From Fumia sp045615345 (GTDB lineage Bacteria > Bacillota > Clostridia > Oscillospirales > Ruminococcaceae), in NCBI GenBank assembly GCA_045615345.1, contig JAZLER010000011.1, forward strand, positions 1 to 64,000: a stretch of DNA of 64,000 bases. Direction: 5' to 3'. Numbering within the stretch: the first letter of the stretch is position 1; every line of letters begins with the position of its first letter. Positions 43,423 through 52,115 of this stretch are shown here, in pieces. The notes under the pieces are model-generated. The model saw only the letters and a program-made list of their open reading frames with translations. It searched no databases and had not been told where the DNA came from. A program made the translations under genes and the position numbers.

Positions 43423-44307
43423 ATGAAGATACAAAAACAAAAGCAAAAACCACTGTCTTTTGTGGTCAAGGAAAAAGATACTCTTTTATCTTTTTTGCTT
43501 AAAAACATTAAAAATATGTCAAGAAACAGTGTCAAAAATCTGCTTTCCAAAAAACAAATTTCTGTTGACGGAAAAACTGTCACTCAGTTTGACTATCCGC
43601 TTCACAGCGGACAAACAGTGGCTTTAGCGCCTGTAAAGCAAAATGCTTTACCCCCACTTCCTTTTGATATTATCTACGAAGACAACGAAATTATAGTCAT
43701 TGACAAGCCTGCAGGGCTTTTATCGATTGCTACCGAAAAAGAAAAGCTTCATACAGCGTACCATATCGTAAACGAATATGTAAAACAAAAGAACAAACAC
43801 GGGAGAATTTTTATTGTCCACCGTCTTGATAAAGACACTTCCGGAGTTTTGCTCTTTGCAAAAACCGATGAAGCAAAACGACTTTTTCAGGACAACTGGG
43901 AAGAAATTTCTAAGTTAAGACGATACCTTGCAGTTGTTGAGGGTAAGCCTGAAAAGGACTCCGATACCATAATCTCAACCCTGCTTGAAACCGAAACACA
44001 TCTAGTATATTCAGGCAAAGGTGGCAAAAAAGCTGTTACACACTACAAGACAATTAAAACTTCCGGAGAATTTTCTTTACTTGATGTAAATATTGAAACC
44101 GGCAGAAAGAACCAGATTCGTGTGCATATGAAAGACATCGGTACTCCGGTTACAGGTGATAAGAAATACGGTGCCGAGAAAAACCCGATGAAACGGTTGG
44201 GATTGCACGCTTGTGAACTTCAAATCACCCACCCGAAAAACGGAAAAGAGCTTTGTTTCAAAGCGAAAACTCCCAAAGAATTCAAAAAAGTTATGAAGGA
44301 GAACTGA
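43423..44307 (+). CDS. RluA-family pseudouridine synthase
   Basis: 294 residues. N-terminal S4-like RNA-binding segment (MSRNSVKNLLSKKQISVDGKTV), then IIVIDKPAGLLS and the catalytic motif HRLDKDTSGVLLFAK with Asp near residue 138, and GRKNQIRVHMKDIG. Modifies uridines in rRNA or tRNA; the exact target cannot be read. AAAGGAGG upstream. The next small gene starts one base after its stop. Confidence 0.93.
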   Translation: MKIQKQKQKPLSFVVKEKDTLLSFLLKNIKNMSRNSVKNLLSKKQISVDGKTVTQFDYPLHSGQTVALAPVKQNALPPLPFDIIYEDNEIIVIDKPAGLLSIATEKEKLHTAYHIVNEYVKQKNKHGRIFIVHRLDKDTSGVLLFAKTDEAKRLFQDNWEEISKLRRYLAVVEGKPEKDSDTIISTLLETETHLVYSGKGGKKAVTHYKTIKTSGEFSLLDVNIETGRKNQIRVHMKDIGTPVTGDKKYGAEKNPMKRLGLHACELQITHPKNGKELCFKAKTPKEFKKVMKEN

Positions 44308-44308
44308 A

Positions 44309-44488
44309 ATGATACCAAACGATCCCTTTATTCTTCTGAGCTATGTTAATACAAAACTCAGGGATTTTTATAAAGACCTTCCGCACTTTTGTGAAATGGA
44401 AGATGTAAGTATTTCTGAAATTACTGAAAAGCTTTCTTCCGTGGGTTTTGTGTATGACAGCGAAAAGAATCAGTTCATAAACAAATAG
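44309..44488 (+). CDS. DUF4250 family small protein
   Basis: 59-residue protein that follows the DUF4250 pattern: NDPFILLSYVNTKLRDFY at the N-terminus, an acidic LPHFCEMEDV middle, ITEKLSSVGFVYD and ending NQFINK. Preceded by AAGGAG with good spacing. It fits exactly between RluA (1-nt gap) and GH127 (10-nt gap), so it is co-transcribed. Function unknown; the small helical fold suggests a nucleic-acid or protein-binding role. Confidence 0.82.
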   Translation: MIPNDPFILLSYVNTKLRDFYKDLPHFCEMEDVSISEITEKLSSVGFVYDSEKNQFINK

Positions 44489-44498
44489 GAGTGTTATT

Positions 44499-46331
44499 AT
44501 GATTAAACCATTGAAATTCAAACAGTTTACCCCACAGGAGTTAAAACCCAAAGGCTGGCTTCATACTCAGCTTAAGCTCCAGGCAAACGGTCTTGCAGGA
44601 AATCTTGACAAGTTCTGGCCCGATATCAAGGAAAGCAGTTGGATCGGTGGCGACAAAGAAGGCTGGGAGCGTGTTCCCTACTGGCTTGACGGATTTATTC
44701 CCCTTGCTTACCTTTTAGATGATGAAGATATGAAGAAAAGAGCGCAGAAGTACATAGATGCTATCCTTGAACGCCAGTGTGAGGACGGCTGGCTCTGTCC
44801 CGGTGAACGCGAAACACGCTATGAGTACGATGTATGGGCATACTTTTTGATTTGTAAGGTACTTACCGTTTACCATCAGTGCACAGGTGACGACAGAATC
44901 GAAGATGTTATGTATAATGCTTTCAAGGCTCTCCGACACTTTGTCCACAGAGCAACTCTTAAAAACTGGGGTGCCACAAGATGGTACGAATGTCTTATTC
45001 CGATTTTCTGGCTTTATGAAAGAAGACCCGAACCCTGGCTTCTTGAACTTGTGGAACTTCTTGCAGAACAGGGTATCAATCATAAGAGAATATTTGAACG
45101 TTGGCGCTACACTGAAATAATTCACGAGTGGAACTTTATCACCCATGTTGTAAATATCGCAATGTGCATCAAAGCCGAAGCACTTACAAGCCGTATTTAT
45201 GGTCACGATCCGGATGAAACACCCGAACTTATCTTTAAAACCCTTGAAAAAGACCACGGCACCGCTTTTGGTCACTTCACAGGTGACGAATGTCTTGGCG
45301 GTCACATTCCCACAAGAGGAAGTGAACTTTGCTCGGTTGTTGAAGCGATGTACTCGTATGAGCAGATTTTACAGGTAAGTGGCAGCAGTAAATGGGCTGA
45401 CAGACTCGAATACCTCACATTCAACGGGCTCCCTGCAACAATCAGCCCCGATATGTGGACTCACCAGTACAACCAGATGGTAAATCAGATTCAGTGTACT
45501 CCCGTTCCTTTGGAAGAATGTCCTTTTGATACAACTAATGGTGAATCTCACCTCTTTGGTCTTGAACCTAACTTTGGTTGTTGTACTGCAAATATGGGTC
45601 AGGGCTTCCCGAAATTTGCGCTTTCTACCTTTATGAAAACTGAAAAAGGTATAGTTGCTGCTGTTTTCTCCCCCTGTGAACTTAACACCGAAATCAACGG
45701 CAAGAAAGTATCCTGCAAAATGGATACAAAATATCCTTTCAGAAATACTGTCCGTTTTGAAATCAATGCAGATGATGTTGAATTTGAGTTTAAGATTAGA
45801 ATCCCCTCTTTTGCAAAATCCGTAAAAATTGACGGCGTTAAGGTTACAGATAAGGATTACTACACCATTTCAAGAAACTTTAACGGCACTACCGAAATCT
45901 TAATGGAAATGGAGTTTGAAACAGAAATTGTAAAGCGTCCTACCGATATGGTAGTTGTACGCCGTGGTCCGTTGCTTTATTCCCTTCCCATCGATTCCAC
46001 CTGGGAAAAATGGGAGTATGAAAAAAACGGCGTTGAAAGAAAATTCCCCTACTGTGACTACAAAATAACACCAAATGAACCCTGGAACTATGCTTATTGT
46101 TCGGATGAGTTTGAAGTAGAAGAAAACAATGATTTTGATGCGGCATTCACACCCGAAAACCCACCTATAACACTTAAAACCAAAATGGTTAAAATCCCAT
46201 GGGGTGAGAAAAACGGTGTTTGTAATGCCGAACCCGACTCTCGCACACCCATAGGTGAGCCTGAAGTTAAAAAGCTTATTCCCTACGGTTCTACAACCCT
46301 CCGCATAACAGAAGTTCCTTATATCAAATAA
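44499..46331 (+). CDS. GH127-family beta-L-arabinofuranosidase-like glycoside hydrolase (DUF1680)
   Basis: 610 residues, no signal peptide. Features of GH127: the (alpha/alpha)6 catalytic part with WYECLIPIFWLYER and GSELCSVVEAMYSYEQ (candidate acid Glu), and PNFGCCTANMGQGFPKF near residue 360 with the paired Cys used as nucleophile and zinc ligand in characterised members. A beta-sandwich half follows. Acts in the cytoplasm on imported arabinose-containing or related oligosaccharides. A nearby AraC gene and Gfo/Idh gene suggest a small sugar locus. Confidence 0.83.
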   Translation: MIKPLKFKQFTPQELKPKGWLHTQLKLQANGLAGNLDKFWPDIKESSWIGGDKEGWERVPYWLDGFIPLAYLLDDEDMKKRAQKYIDAILERQCEDGWLCPGERETRYEYDVWAYFLICKVLTVYHQCTGDDRIEDVMYNAFKALRHFVHRATLKNWGATRWYECLIPIFWLYERRPEPWLLELVELLAEQGINHKRIFERWRYTEIIHEWNFITHVVNIAMCIKAEALTSRIYGHDPDETPELIFKTLEKDHGTAFGHFTGDECLGGHIPTRGSELCSVVEAMYSYEQILQVSGSSKWADRLEYLTFNGLPATISPDMWTHQYNQMVNQIQCTPVPLEECPFDTTNGESHLFGLEPNFGCCTANMGQGFPKFALSTFMKTEKGIVAAVFSPCELNTEINGKKVSCKMDTKYPFRNTVRFEINADDVEFEFKIRIPSFAKSVKIDGVKVTDKDYYTISRNFNGTTEILMEMEFETEIVKRPTDMVVVRRGPLLYSLPIDSTWEKWEYEKNGVERKFPYCDYKITPNEPWNYAYCSDEFEVEENNDFDAAFTPENPPITLKTKMVKIPWGEKNGVCNAEPDSRTPIGEPEVKKLIPYGSTTLRITEVPYIK

Positions 46332-46332
46332 C

Positions 46333-46366
46333 AAAAAAGAGATGTGTCTAACACATCTCTTTTTTA
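46333..46366 (+). terminator. Bidirectional terminator between GH127 and AraC genes
   Basis: 14-bp perfect stem AAAAAAGAGATGTG/CACATCTCTTTTTT with a 5-nt loop; overlaps the AraC 3' end. Confidence 0.85.
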
Positions 46367-47145
46367 TATTGCATCGGCGAAATCCCTGTATATTTTTTAA
46401 ACTGTCGGCAAAAGTACGAGGTATCTTTAAAGCCCGATATATCAGCGATTTCCTTTACACTCAAATCCTCATATAAAAGATATCGCGTAGCTTTTTCAAC
46501 ACGGGATTTCAGGCGGTAACAGGCAGGTGAAAATCCCGAATATTCTTTAAATAACCGTCTGAAATATATCTCGCTCACATTGCACATTTTTGCAATTTCA
46601 GAAATCGGCATATCACCATCAGTTTCGGTTTCAAGGTATCGTATGCCTTTTTCAATTATTCTGTATTTTTTGTCATATTCTCTGTTTTCGCTAAGATGGG
46701 CAAAAATTTCAAATAATGCTGATTTTATCATTGCATAAGAAATGATATTTCCTTTTGATGCAATGTTAATTTTCTCCACAAGAAACCCAAAATCCTTATC
46801 CGAAAAAACTGTTATCTTATCGGATAAGATAAACTTTTCCCCTTTTTCATCAAAAAGAGAAAACTTAATTCCGACAGTTGACGAACTACCTTTTGGGATA
46901 ACTTTAATTTTATATCCAAACCCATCAGGAATATATACTAAGCTTTTGCTTTTGGCCAGAATACTCTCACCTGACTCGTCAGTGTATTCCGCATCACACC
47001 CATCAAGATACATAAAAAGATTGGCATTTTTCGGACTGTCAAGGCAGGAATAGATGTGGATATCACTCCAGAATTGTTTTAAAATATGTAAAGCCTCTAC
47101 TGAAAAGTTATATCCATACAATTTTGAAATAGGTATCAAATTCAC
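46348..47145 (-). CDS. AraC-family transcriptional regulator
   Basis: 265 residues from a GTG start chosen for GAGGTGA a few bases upstream (the frame continues to an ATG at 47193, past the -10 region). N-terminal ligand domain about 1-150, C-terminal AraC double HTH: MPISEIAKMCNVSEIYFRRLFK and VKEIADISGFKDTSYFCRQFKK. It is divergent from the Gfo/Idh gene at 47279 and convergent with GH127, so one or both are likely targets. A minus-strand TGATATAAT near 47165 is its probable -10. Confidence 0.85.
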   Translation of the reverse strand: MNLIPISKLYGYNFSVEALHILKQFWSDIHIYSCLDSPKNANLFMYLDGCDAEYTDESGESILAKSKSLVYIPDGFGYKIKVIPKGSSSTVGIKFSLFDEKGEKFILSDKITVFSDKDFGFLVEKINIASKGNIISYAMIKSALFEIFAHLSENREYDKKYRIIEKGIRYLETETDGDMPISEIAKMCNVSEIYFRRLFKEYSGFSPACYRLKSRVEKATRYLLYEDLSVKEIADISGFKDTSYFCRQFKKYTGISPMQYKKEMC

Positions 47146-47231
47146 ACAATCACCTCTACAACTGATTATATCACTAATATTGCAATAATGCAACTGTATC
47201 GAAAAGTTATATTTTTATATCGTTTTGTTTA

Positions 47232-47260
47232 TTGAAGTTTAATTTATATACTGATACAAT
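47232..47260 (+). promoter_or_regulatory. Promoter of the Gfo/Idh gene
   Basis: TTGAAG, 17-bp spacer, TGATACAAT extended -10, within about 70 bp of the divergent AraC promoter. Confidence 0.6.
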
Positions 47261-47278
47261 GTAGCTGAGGTGACAGTA

Positions 47279-48529
47279 ATGAAAAAATTCACAGTTGCAA
47301 TACTCGGTTGTGGAAGCAGGGGTCTTGTTTACAGCGAACTCATAAATATGAAAAAAGATGAGTTTGAAATTAAGGCGTTATGTGATATAAACAAGAAACA
47401 AATTGATAAGATTAAAAACATTCTGCAGATTGATGTTCTGGAATTCACAGATGTTGATGAGTTCTTCAAGGAAAAGCGTGCAGATATTATAGTGATTTCA
47501 ACTCCTGACAGAGAACATATCCCCCAAGTTATAAAAGCGTTAAAACTTGGCTATGATGTTTTGGTCGAAAAACCTTTGACAGACAGTTTAAAAGAAATAA
47601 AAGCACTCACAAAAGCACAGAAAACAACCGGCAAAAAAATTATGGTTTGCCATGTTTTGCGTTATGGTCCGGGCTTTGTGAAATGCTCAGAGCTTTTAAA
47701 ATCGGGAGTTATTGGTAAACTATATTCAATAGATGCATCCGAGAGAGTTGTCTACTGGCATTGGGCTCAGGCTTATGTAAGAGGAATAGGTGCATATTTA
47801 AAGGACTCACACCCAGCAATTTTAGCAAAATGTTGTCACGACTTAGACCTTTTGCAGTACTATGCCGACTCGAAGTGTAAAAGCGTTTCATCGGTTGGTG
47901 ATTTACTTTTCTTCACACCTGAGAATGCGCCCGTTGACTCTGCCGACAGATGTATTGATTGCAAATACACAGACACCTGTACTTATAGTGCAAAGCAAAT
48001 TTACATTGATAACTGGCACAAAGACGGATGCCCGACATTTATATGGCCGTATAACAAGATAACTTTGCAAAATCCACTCACTGAAAAAGCGCTTTATGAT
48101 GGAATCAGGACTTCGGAGTACGGAAGGTGTGCTTTTAAATGCAACACAGAAAAAGTTGACCATCAATTAGTGCAGATGACATTCGAAAACGGTGTTAAAG
48201 CATCGCTTAAAATGGTATACGCCTCAGAGCCCGGGCGTTATATTGTATTCTATGGTACTGAGGGTGAAATCATATTCGATGAAAGAGATGCTACAATAAC
48301 TGTAATGCCTTATGGCAAGGAAAAATCCGTAACAGATGTGGGTATATTAAACGGAATAGGACAAAGCCATGGCGGTGGCGATGCAGGACTTATAAACGAC
48401 CTTTATGATATGCTCATCGGTGAAAAAGAATGTGCAACATCACTTGAAAAATCCCTGGAAAGTCATCTTATGGGAGTTGCCGCAGAGAAATCAAGAAAAT
48501 GTGGTGGTAAACTTATAAAAATACATTAA
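47279..48529 (+). CDS. Gfo/Idh/MocA-family oxidoreductase with internal cysteine cluster
   Basis: 416 residues. N-terminal Rossmann GCGSRGLVYSELI, the VLVEKPLTDSLKEIK motif near residue 95 and the alpha/beta C-terminal domain. Unusual is a Cys-rich insert near residue 220 (CIDCKYTDTCTYSAK) with further Cys downstream, as seen in longer family members and suggestive of a zinc site. ATG start with GAGGTGA upstream; a GTG three codons earlier overlaps that site. Divergent from AraC and ending in a bidirectional terminator. Substrate unknown, likely a sugar or cyclitol. Confidence 0.85.
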   Translation: MKKFTVAILGCGSRGLVYSELINMKKDEFEIKALCDINKKQIDKIKNILQIDVLEFTDVDEFFKEKRADIIVISTPDREHIPQVIKALKLGYDVLVEKPLTDSLKEIKALTKAQKTTGKKIMVCHVLRYGPGFVKCSELLKSGVIGKLYSIDASERVVYWHWAQAYVRGIGAYLKDSHPAILAKCCHDLDLLQYYADSKCKSVSSVGDLLFFTPENAPVDSADRCIDCKYTDTCTYSAKQIYIDNWHKDGCPTFIWPYNKITLQNPLTEKALYDGIRTSEYGRCAFKCNTEKVDHQLVQMTFENGVKASLKMVYASEPGRYIVFYGTEGEIIFDERDATITVMPYGKEKSVTDVGILNGIGQSHGGGDAGLINDLYDMLIGEKECATSLEKSLESHLMGVAAEKSRKCGGKLIKIH

Positions 48530-48561
48530 AAAAGTGAGGTGAATATTCACCTCACTTTTTA
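48528..48561 (+). terminator. Bidirectional terminator between Gfo/Idh and DUF4364 genes
   Basis: Nearly perfect 32-bp palindrome around GTGAATATTCAC with A and T tracts at its ends. Confidence 0.85.
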
Positions 48562-49104
48562 AAGCACTTTACTTAAAATTCCTTCGTAAACTTCAACTGA
48601 GTTTTTCTTGAAGTTTCCGGATATTTTTTCTGCCGTTTCGATATCGGGAGCATAGAGCTTAAGCTTTAAATACTCCACTCCCCCATCTTCCACAAAACAG
48701 ATAACATCAAAACCTTTGTCTTTTTTTACAATCTCGGTTTTAATTTCGTTTTCACGGCGAAGCTCAGCTAAAAGTTTAAGTCCTCTTTTGGTAACCTTTT
48801 CCCTTAATGAGGAAGGTAATGCCTGCTGTAAGCTCACCGCAGTCTCGATACCAAGCTCAGCAAGTGAATAATACAAAACGCCATTTGTTTTATTTGCTTT
48901 GAGATGTCCTGAATTTTTAAGCTCCTCAAAAGCCGTGGTAAATGTAAAATAGTCCACTGCATCGTCTTTGCTGAAAATTTCATTTATATTATCAACTGAA
49001 AGTGGTTTTTCAACCGAATAAAGCAGATGACATATTAAAATTTTAACTTCATATACCTCTTTAAGCCCACCCGGAGCAATGCCTGCAATAAAATTATCCG
49101 CCAT
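48559..49104 (-). CDS. DUF4364 family protein (winged-helix-like)
   Basis: 181 residues. The N-terminal region (KILICHLLYSVEKPLSVDNINEIF, then FTTAFEELKNSGHLKA) reads as a winged helix-turn-helix, followed by a charged alpha/beta C-terminal part, matching the clostridial DUF4364 pattern. Members are thought to be transcription regulators, but targets are unknown. It is divergent from the pyr operon; the minus strand has a possible extended -10 TGTTACAAT near 49139. Confidence 0.8.
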   Translation of the reverse strand: MADNFIAGIAPGGLKEVYEVKILICHLLYSVEKPLSVDNINEIFSKDDAVDYFTFTTAFEELKNSGHLKANKTNGVLYYSLAELGIETAVSLQQALPSSLREKVTKRGLKLLAELRRENEIKTEIVKKDKGFDVICFVEDGGVEYLKLKLYAPDIETAEKISGNFKKNSVEVYEGILSKVL

Positions 49105-49193
49105 TAAAACAGTCTCCTTTTATATTTCTTCTACTATTGTAACACAAACTGAAAAATAAAAAAAGACTTTTTAAAAAAATCTTTAAAAAGGTC

Positions 49194-49222
49194 TTTACAA
49201 GATTTATAAAATGTAGTAAAAT
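49194..49222 (+). promoter_or_regulatory. Promoter of the pyr operon
   Basis: TTTACA, 17-bp spacer, TAAAAT, upstream of the PyrR-binding leader. Confidence 0.7.
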
Positions 49223-49235
49223 ATTCTTAAGATAT

Positions 49236-49282
49236 TCCGACAACCTTTAAGTTGGTCCCGTGAGGCTGACAAGGCGGTCTGC
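49236..49282 (+). promoter_or_regulatory. PyrR-binding leader RNA
   Basis: Contains GTTGGTCCCGTGAGGCTGAC followed by AAGG, the conserved PyrR-binding anti-antiterminator loop, closed by CCTT/AAGG and a 7-bp stem. With UMP, PyrR should bind here, keep the antiterminator from forming and let the downstream terminator fold. Confidence 0.85.
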
Positions 49283-49332
49283 TTTAGAGTACCCAAAGGC
49301 GTAAATCGTGCCGTTGGGATTGTTTTGAGAGC

Positions 49333-49371
49333 AACCAGACTGTCAGCTGTGGCAGTTTGGTTTTTTGTTTT
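49333..49371 (+). terminator. Attenuator terminator of the pyr operon
   Basis: 12-bp stem AACCAGACTGTC/GGCAGTTTGGTT with a T-rich tail, just before pyrR. Confidence 0.85.
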
Positions 49372-49384
49372 TAGGAGTGTTTTT

Positions 49385-49912
49385 ATGGAACAGAAAGCAT
49401 TAATTCTTGATGATAAGGCTATGAGCCGTGCCATTGCGAGAATTTCATTTGAAATTATTGAAAAAAATAAAGGTGCTGAAGATTTGTGCATCATCGGCAT
49501 TTTAACGCGTGGTGGTCAGCTTGCATACCGCATTGCTGACAAGATAAAATCTGTTGAAGGTAAAGGTGTTGAAGTTGGTTTTCTCGATATAACCCCTTTC
49601 AGGGATGATACACCAAAAGACAGAAACAACTATGATAATTCAAAAATTGACTTTGACTTAAACGGCAAAAAAGTTATCCTCGTTGACGATGTAATCTATA
49701 CAGGAAGAACGGTAAGAGCCGCCATTGATGCCATTATGGCGAGAGGTAGACCCGAACTTATTCAGCTTGCCGTGTTGATTGACAGAGGTCACAGAGAACT
49801 CCCCATAAGGGCTGATTTCATTGGAAAAAATGTTCCTACTTCAACGGAAGAACAGGTCAGAGTTTTTGTATCAGAGCGTGACGGCGAAGACAAAGTAGTT
49901 ATATTAGGTTAG
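49385..49912 (+). CDS. pyrR: Bifunctional pyr operon regulator / uracil phosphoribosyltransferase PyrR
   Basis: 175 residues. The PRPP motif VILVDDVIYTGRTV lies at 97-110; the LDITPFRDDTPKDR segment and VLIDRGHRELPIRADFIGKNVPT are PyrR signatures. It binds the leader RNA in response to UMP and attenuates its own operon, with weak UPRT activity. The start MEQKAL has AGGAGTG upstream; an ATG 60 bp earlier lies inside the attenuator and cannot be the start. Confidence 0.96.
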   Translation: MEQKALILDDKAMSRAIARISFEIIEKNKGAEDLCIIGILTRGGQLAYRIADKIKSVEGKGVEVGFLDITPFRDDTPKDRNNYDNSKIDFDLNGKKVILVDDVIYTGRTVRAAIDAIMARGRPELIQLAVLIDRGHRELPIRADFIGKNVPTSTEEQVRVFVSERDGEDKVVILG

Positions 49913-49920
49913 GAGGACAT

Positions 49921-51186
49921 ATGCTTCTTATAAAAAACGGGCATATCATAAGCCCCGAAAATAATTTAGATGGTGTTTTCGATATCCTTATCGAAGACGA
50001 TAAAATTTCAAAAATTGCCGAAGATATCAACGCCGATTGTGAAACAATAGATGCAAAAGGCAAATATATTTTCCCCGGATTTGTTGATATGCATGTGCAT
50101 TTGAGAGACCCCGGTTTTACTCATAAAGAAGATATCTTCACAGGATGCGAGGCAGCAGTCGCAGGCGGTGTAACTTCGGTTCTGGCAATGCCAAACACAT
50201 CCCCTGCCGTTGATTCACCTGAAACTGTAAAATATATCCTCGATAAAGCAGAAAATGCAAAAGCAAAAGTGTATGTCGTAGGTTGTATTACAAAAGGTAT
50301 GCAAGGCGATGAACTTACCGATATGAATGCATTAAAAGATGCAGGAATTGTTGCGGTATCCGATGATGGCAGACCTGTTAAGAATGCCAAAACAATGGCA
50401 AACGGTATGCATCTTGCTGATGAAAACAATCTGCTTACCATCTCACACTGCGAAGACCTTGATCTTATAGATGGTGGCATAATTCACAAAGGTTCTGTCA
50501 GTGAAGCTTTAGGTGTCAAGGGTATGACAAGAGCATCCGAAGACAGTATCACTGCAAGAGAAATCTGCATTGCAGATGCTGAAAACCTGCCAATCCACAT
50601 AGCTCATGTGAGTACCGAAGGCTCGGTTGCAATCATAAGGGATGCTAAAAAACGAGGAATAAGGGTGACTTCTGAAACCTGTCCCCATTACTTTATATTA
50701 GACCACGAAAATCTTTTAAGGCGCGATGCCGATTACAGAATGAATCCCCCACTCCGTGAAAAATCGGATATTGAGGCTGTAACCGAAGGTATTATTGATG
50801 GTACAATCGACTGTATTGTAACCGACCACGCACCACACGCCAAAGAAGAAAAAGCTGATTTTCTCAAAGCACCTAACGGAGTTGTCGGACTTGAAACAAG
50901 TTTTGCGGCTTCTTACACATATCTTGTTGATACAAAACTCATTACACTGAGTAAACTTATTAAGCTTATGAGTGTCAACCCATCAAAGCTCTTAAAGATT
51001 GAGGGCGGTGTCTTAAAAGAAGGCGCTGTCGCTGATATCTGTATCGCAGATCTCAGTAAGGAATGGGAAGTTGACCCCGAAAAACTTCATTCCAAATCCA
51101 AAAATTCCGTTTTCAAAGGTATGAAATTAAAAGGTAAAATAATCTTTACTATTGTAAATGGTGAAGTTAAATTCAAGGAGGAATAA
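49921..51186 (+). CDS. pyrC: Dihydroorotase
   Basis: 421 residues, amidohydrolase fold. Metal site DMHVHLRDPGFTHKEDI near residue 58, the NTSPAVDS loop, IAHVSTEGS, and TDHAPHAKEEK near residue 302 identify class I dihydroorotase. Cyclises carbamoyl-aspartate to dihydroorotate. AGGAGG overlaps the pyrR end. pyrB and pyrD are not in this operon and must be elsewhere. Confidence 0.95.
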   Translation: MLLIKNGHIISPENNLDGVFDILIEDDKISKIAEDINADCETIDAKGKYIFPGFVDMHVHLRDPGFTHKEDIFTGCEAAVAGGVTSVLAMPNTSPAVDSPETVKYILDKAENAKAKVYVVGCITKGMQGDELTDMNALKDAGIVAVSDDGRPVKNAKTMANGMHLADENNLLTISHCEDLDLIDGGIIHKGSVSEALGVKGMTRASEDSITAREICIADAENLPIHIAHVSTEGSVAIIRDAKKRGIRVTSETCPHYFILDHENLLRRDADYRMNPPLREKSDIEAVTEGIIDGTIDCIVTDHAPHAKEEKADFLKAPNGVVGLETSFAASYTYLVDTKLITLSKLIKLMSVNPSKLLKIEGGVLKEGAVADICIADLSKEWEVDPEKLHSKSKNSVFKGMKLKGKIIFTIVNGEVKFKEE

Positions 51187-51188
51187 AA

Positions 51189-52103
51189 ATGTCATTTGAT
51201 TTGCTCATTGACCGCATCAAAGAACTCAGAAACCCCACAGTTGCAGGGCTTGACCCTCAGTACTCTTATGTACCCCAGTATATTAAAGATAAATATGCTG
51301 ATGAAGAACCTTTGGAAGGCGCTGCAAAAGCAGTACTTGAATATAACAAAGGTCTTATCGATGCACTTTGCGATATCGTACCCGCAATCAAACCTCAGGC
51401 TGCTTATTATGAGCTCTATGGTTGGGCAGGTGTAAAAACCTTAAAGGAAACCATTGATTATGCTCACGAAAAAGGTATGTATGTTATTACTGATGGTAAG
51501 CGCAACGACATCGGCACAACTATGGAAGCTTATGCTGCTGCTCACCTCGGTAAAATCGAAGTAAACGGAAAAAAAGTAGCTCCCTTTGATGGCGATGCTC
51601 TCACAGTAAACGGATATCTTGGTACAGATGGTATTTCTCCTCTTATCAAAATCTGCAAAGAGGAAGATAAAGGAATTTTCGTACTCGTAAAAACTTCCAA
51701 CCCCTCTTCAGGCGAACTCCAGGATAAAAAAATCGGTGACAAAACCGTTTTCGAAGTTATGGGCGAAATGTGTGAAAAATGGGGCGAAGAATTAACAGGT
51801 AAATACACATACACTGGCGTTGGTGCTGTTGTTGGCGCTACTTACCCCGAACAGCTTGCTGAACTCAGAGAAAAAATGCCTCATACATTTTTCTTAGTAC
51901 CCGGTTATGGTGCTCAGGGTGGCGGTGCGAAGGATGTTGCAGGTGGTTTTGACAAAGACGGCCTCGGTGCCATCATCAACTCCTCAAGAGGAATTATCTG
52001 CGCATACAAAAAAGAAGGTTGCGATGAAAAAGATTTTGCCGCAGCTGCACGCAGAGAAGCGATCCGTATGCGTGACGACATTTTGCAGTACATTAACCTT
52101 TAA
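51189..52103 (+). CDS. pyrF: Orotidine 5'-phosphate decarboxylase (type 2)
   Basis: 304 residues, the longer type 2 form. Catalytic segment VITDGKRNDIGTTMEAYA near residue 98 and VPGYGAQGG near residue 237. Makes UMP from OMP. Starts 2 bp after pyrC with AAGGAGG and is 12 bp before carA. Confidence 0.94.
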   Translation: MSFDLLIDRIKELRNPTVAGLDPQYSYVPQYIKDKYADEEPLEGAAKAVLEYNKGLIDALCDIVPAIKPQAAYYELYGWAGVKTLKETIDYAHEKGMYVITDGKRNDIGTTMEAYAAAHLGKIEVNGKKVAPFDGDALTVNGYLGTDGISPLIKICKEEDKGIFVLVKTSNPSSGELQDKKIGDKTVFEVMGEMCEKWGEELTGKYTYTGVGAVVGATYPEQLAELREKMPHTFFLVPGYGAQGGGAKDVAGGFDKDGLGAIINSSRGIICAYKKEGCDEKDFAAAARREAIRMRDDILQYINL

Positions 52104-52115
52104 TTGGAGGATAAA

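Noticed and set aside
49160..49196. Hairpin-like A/T-rich inverted repeat (AAAGACTTTTT and AAAAAGGTCTTT) upstream of the pyr promoter
   Set aside because: It lies between divergent promoters, is very AT-rich with mismatches, and has no gene 5' to terminate; likely chance or an old remnant.
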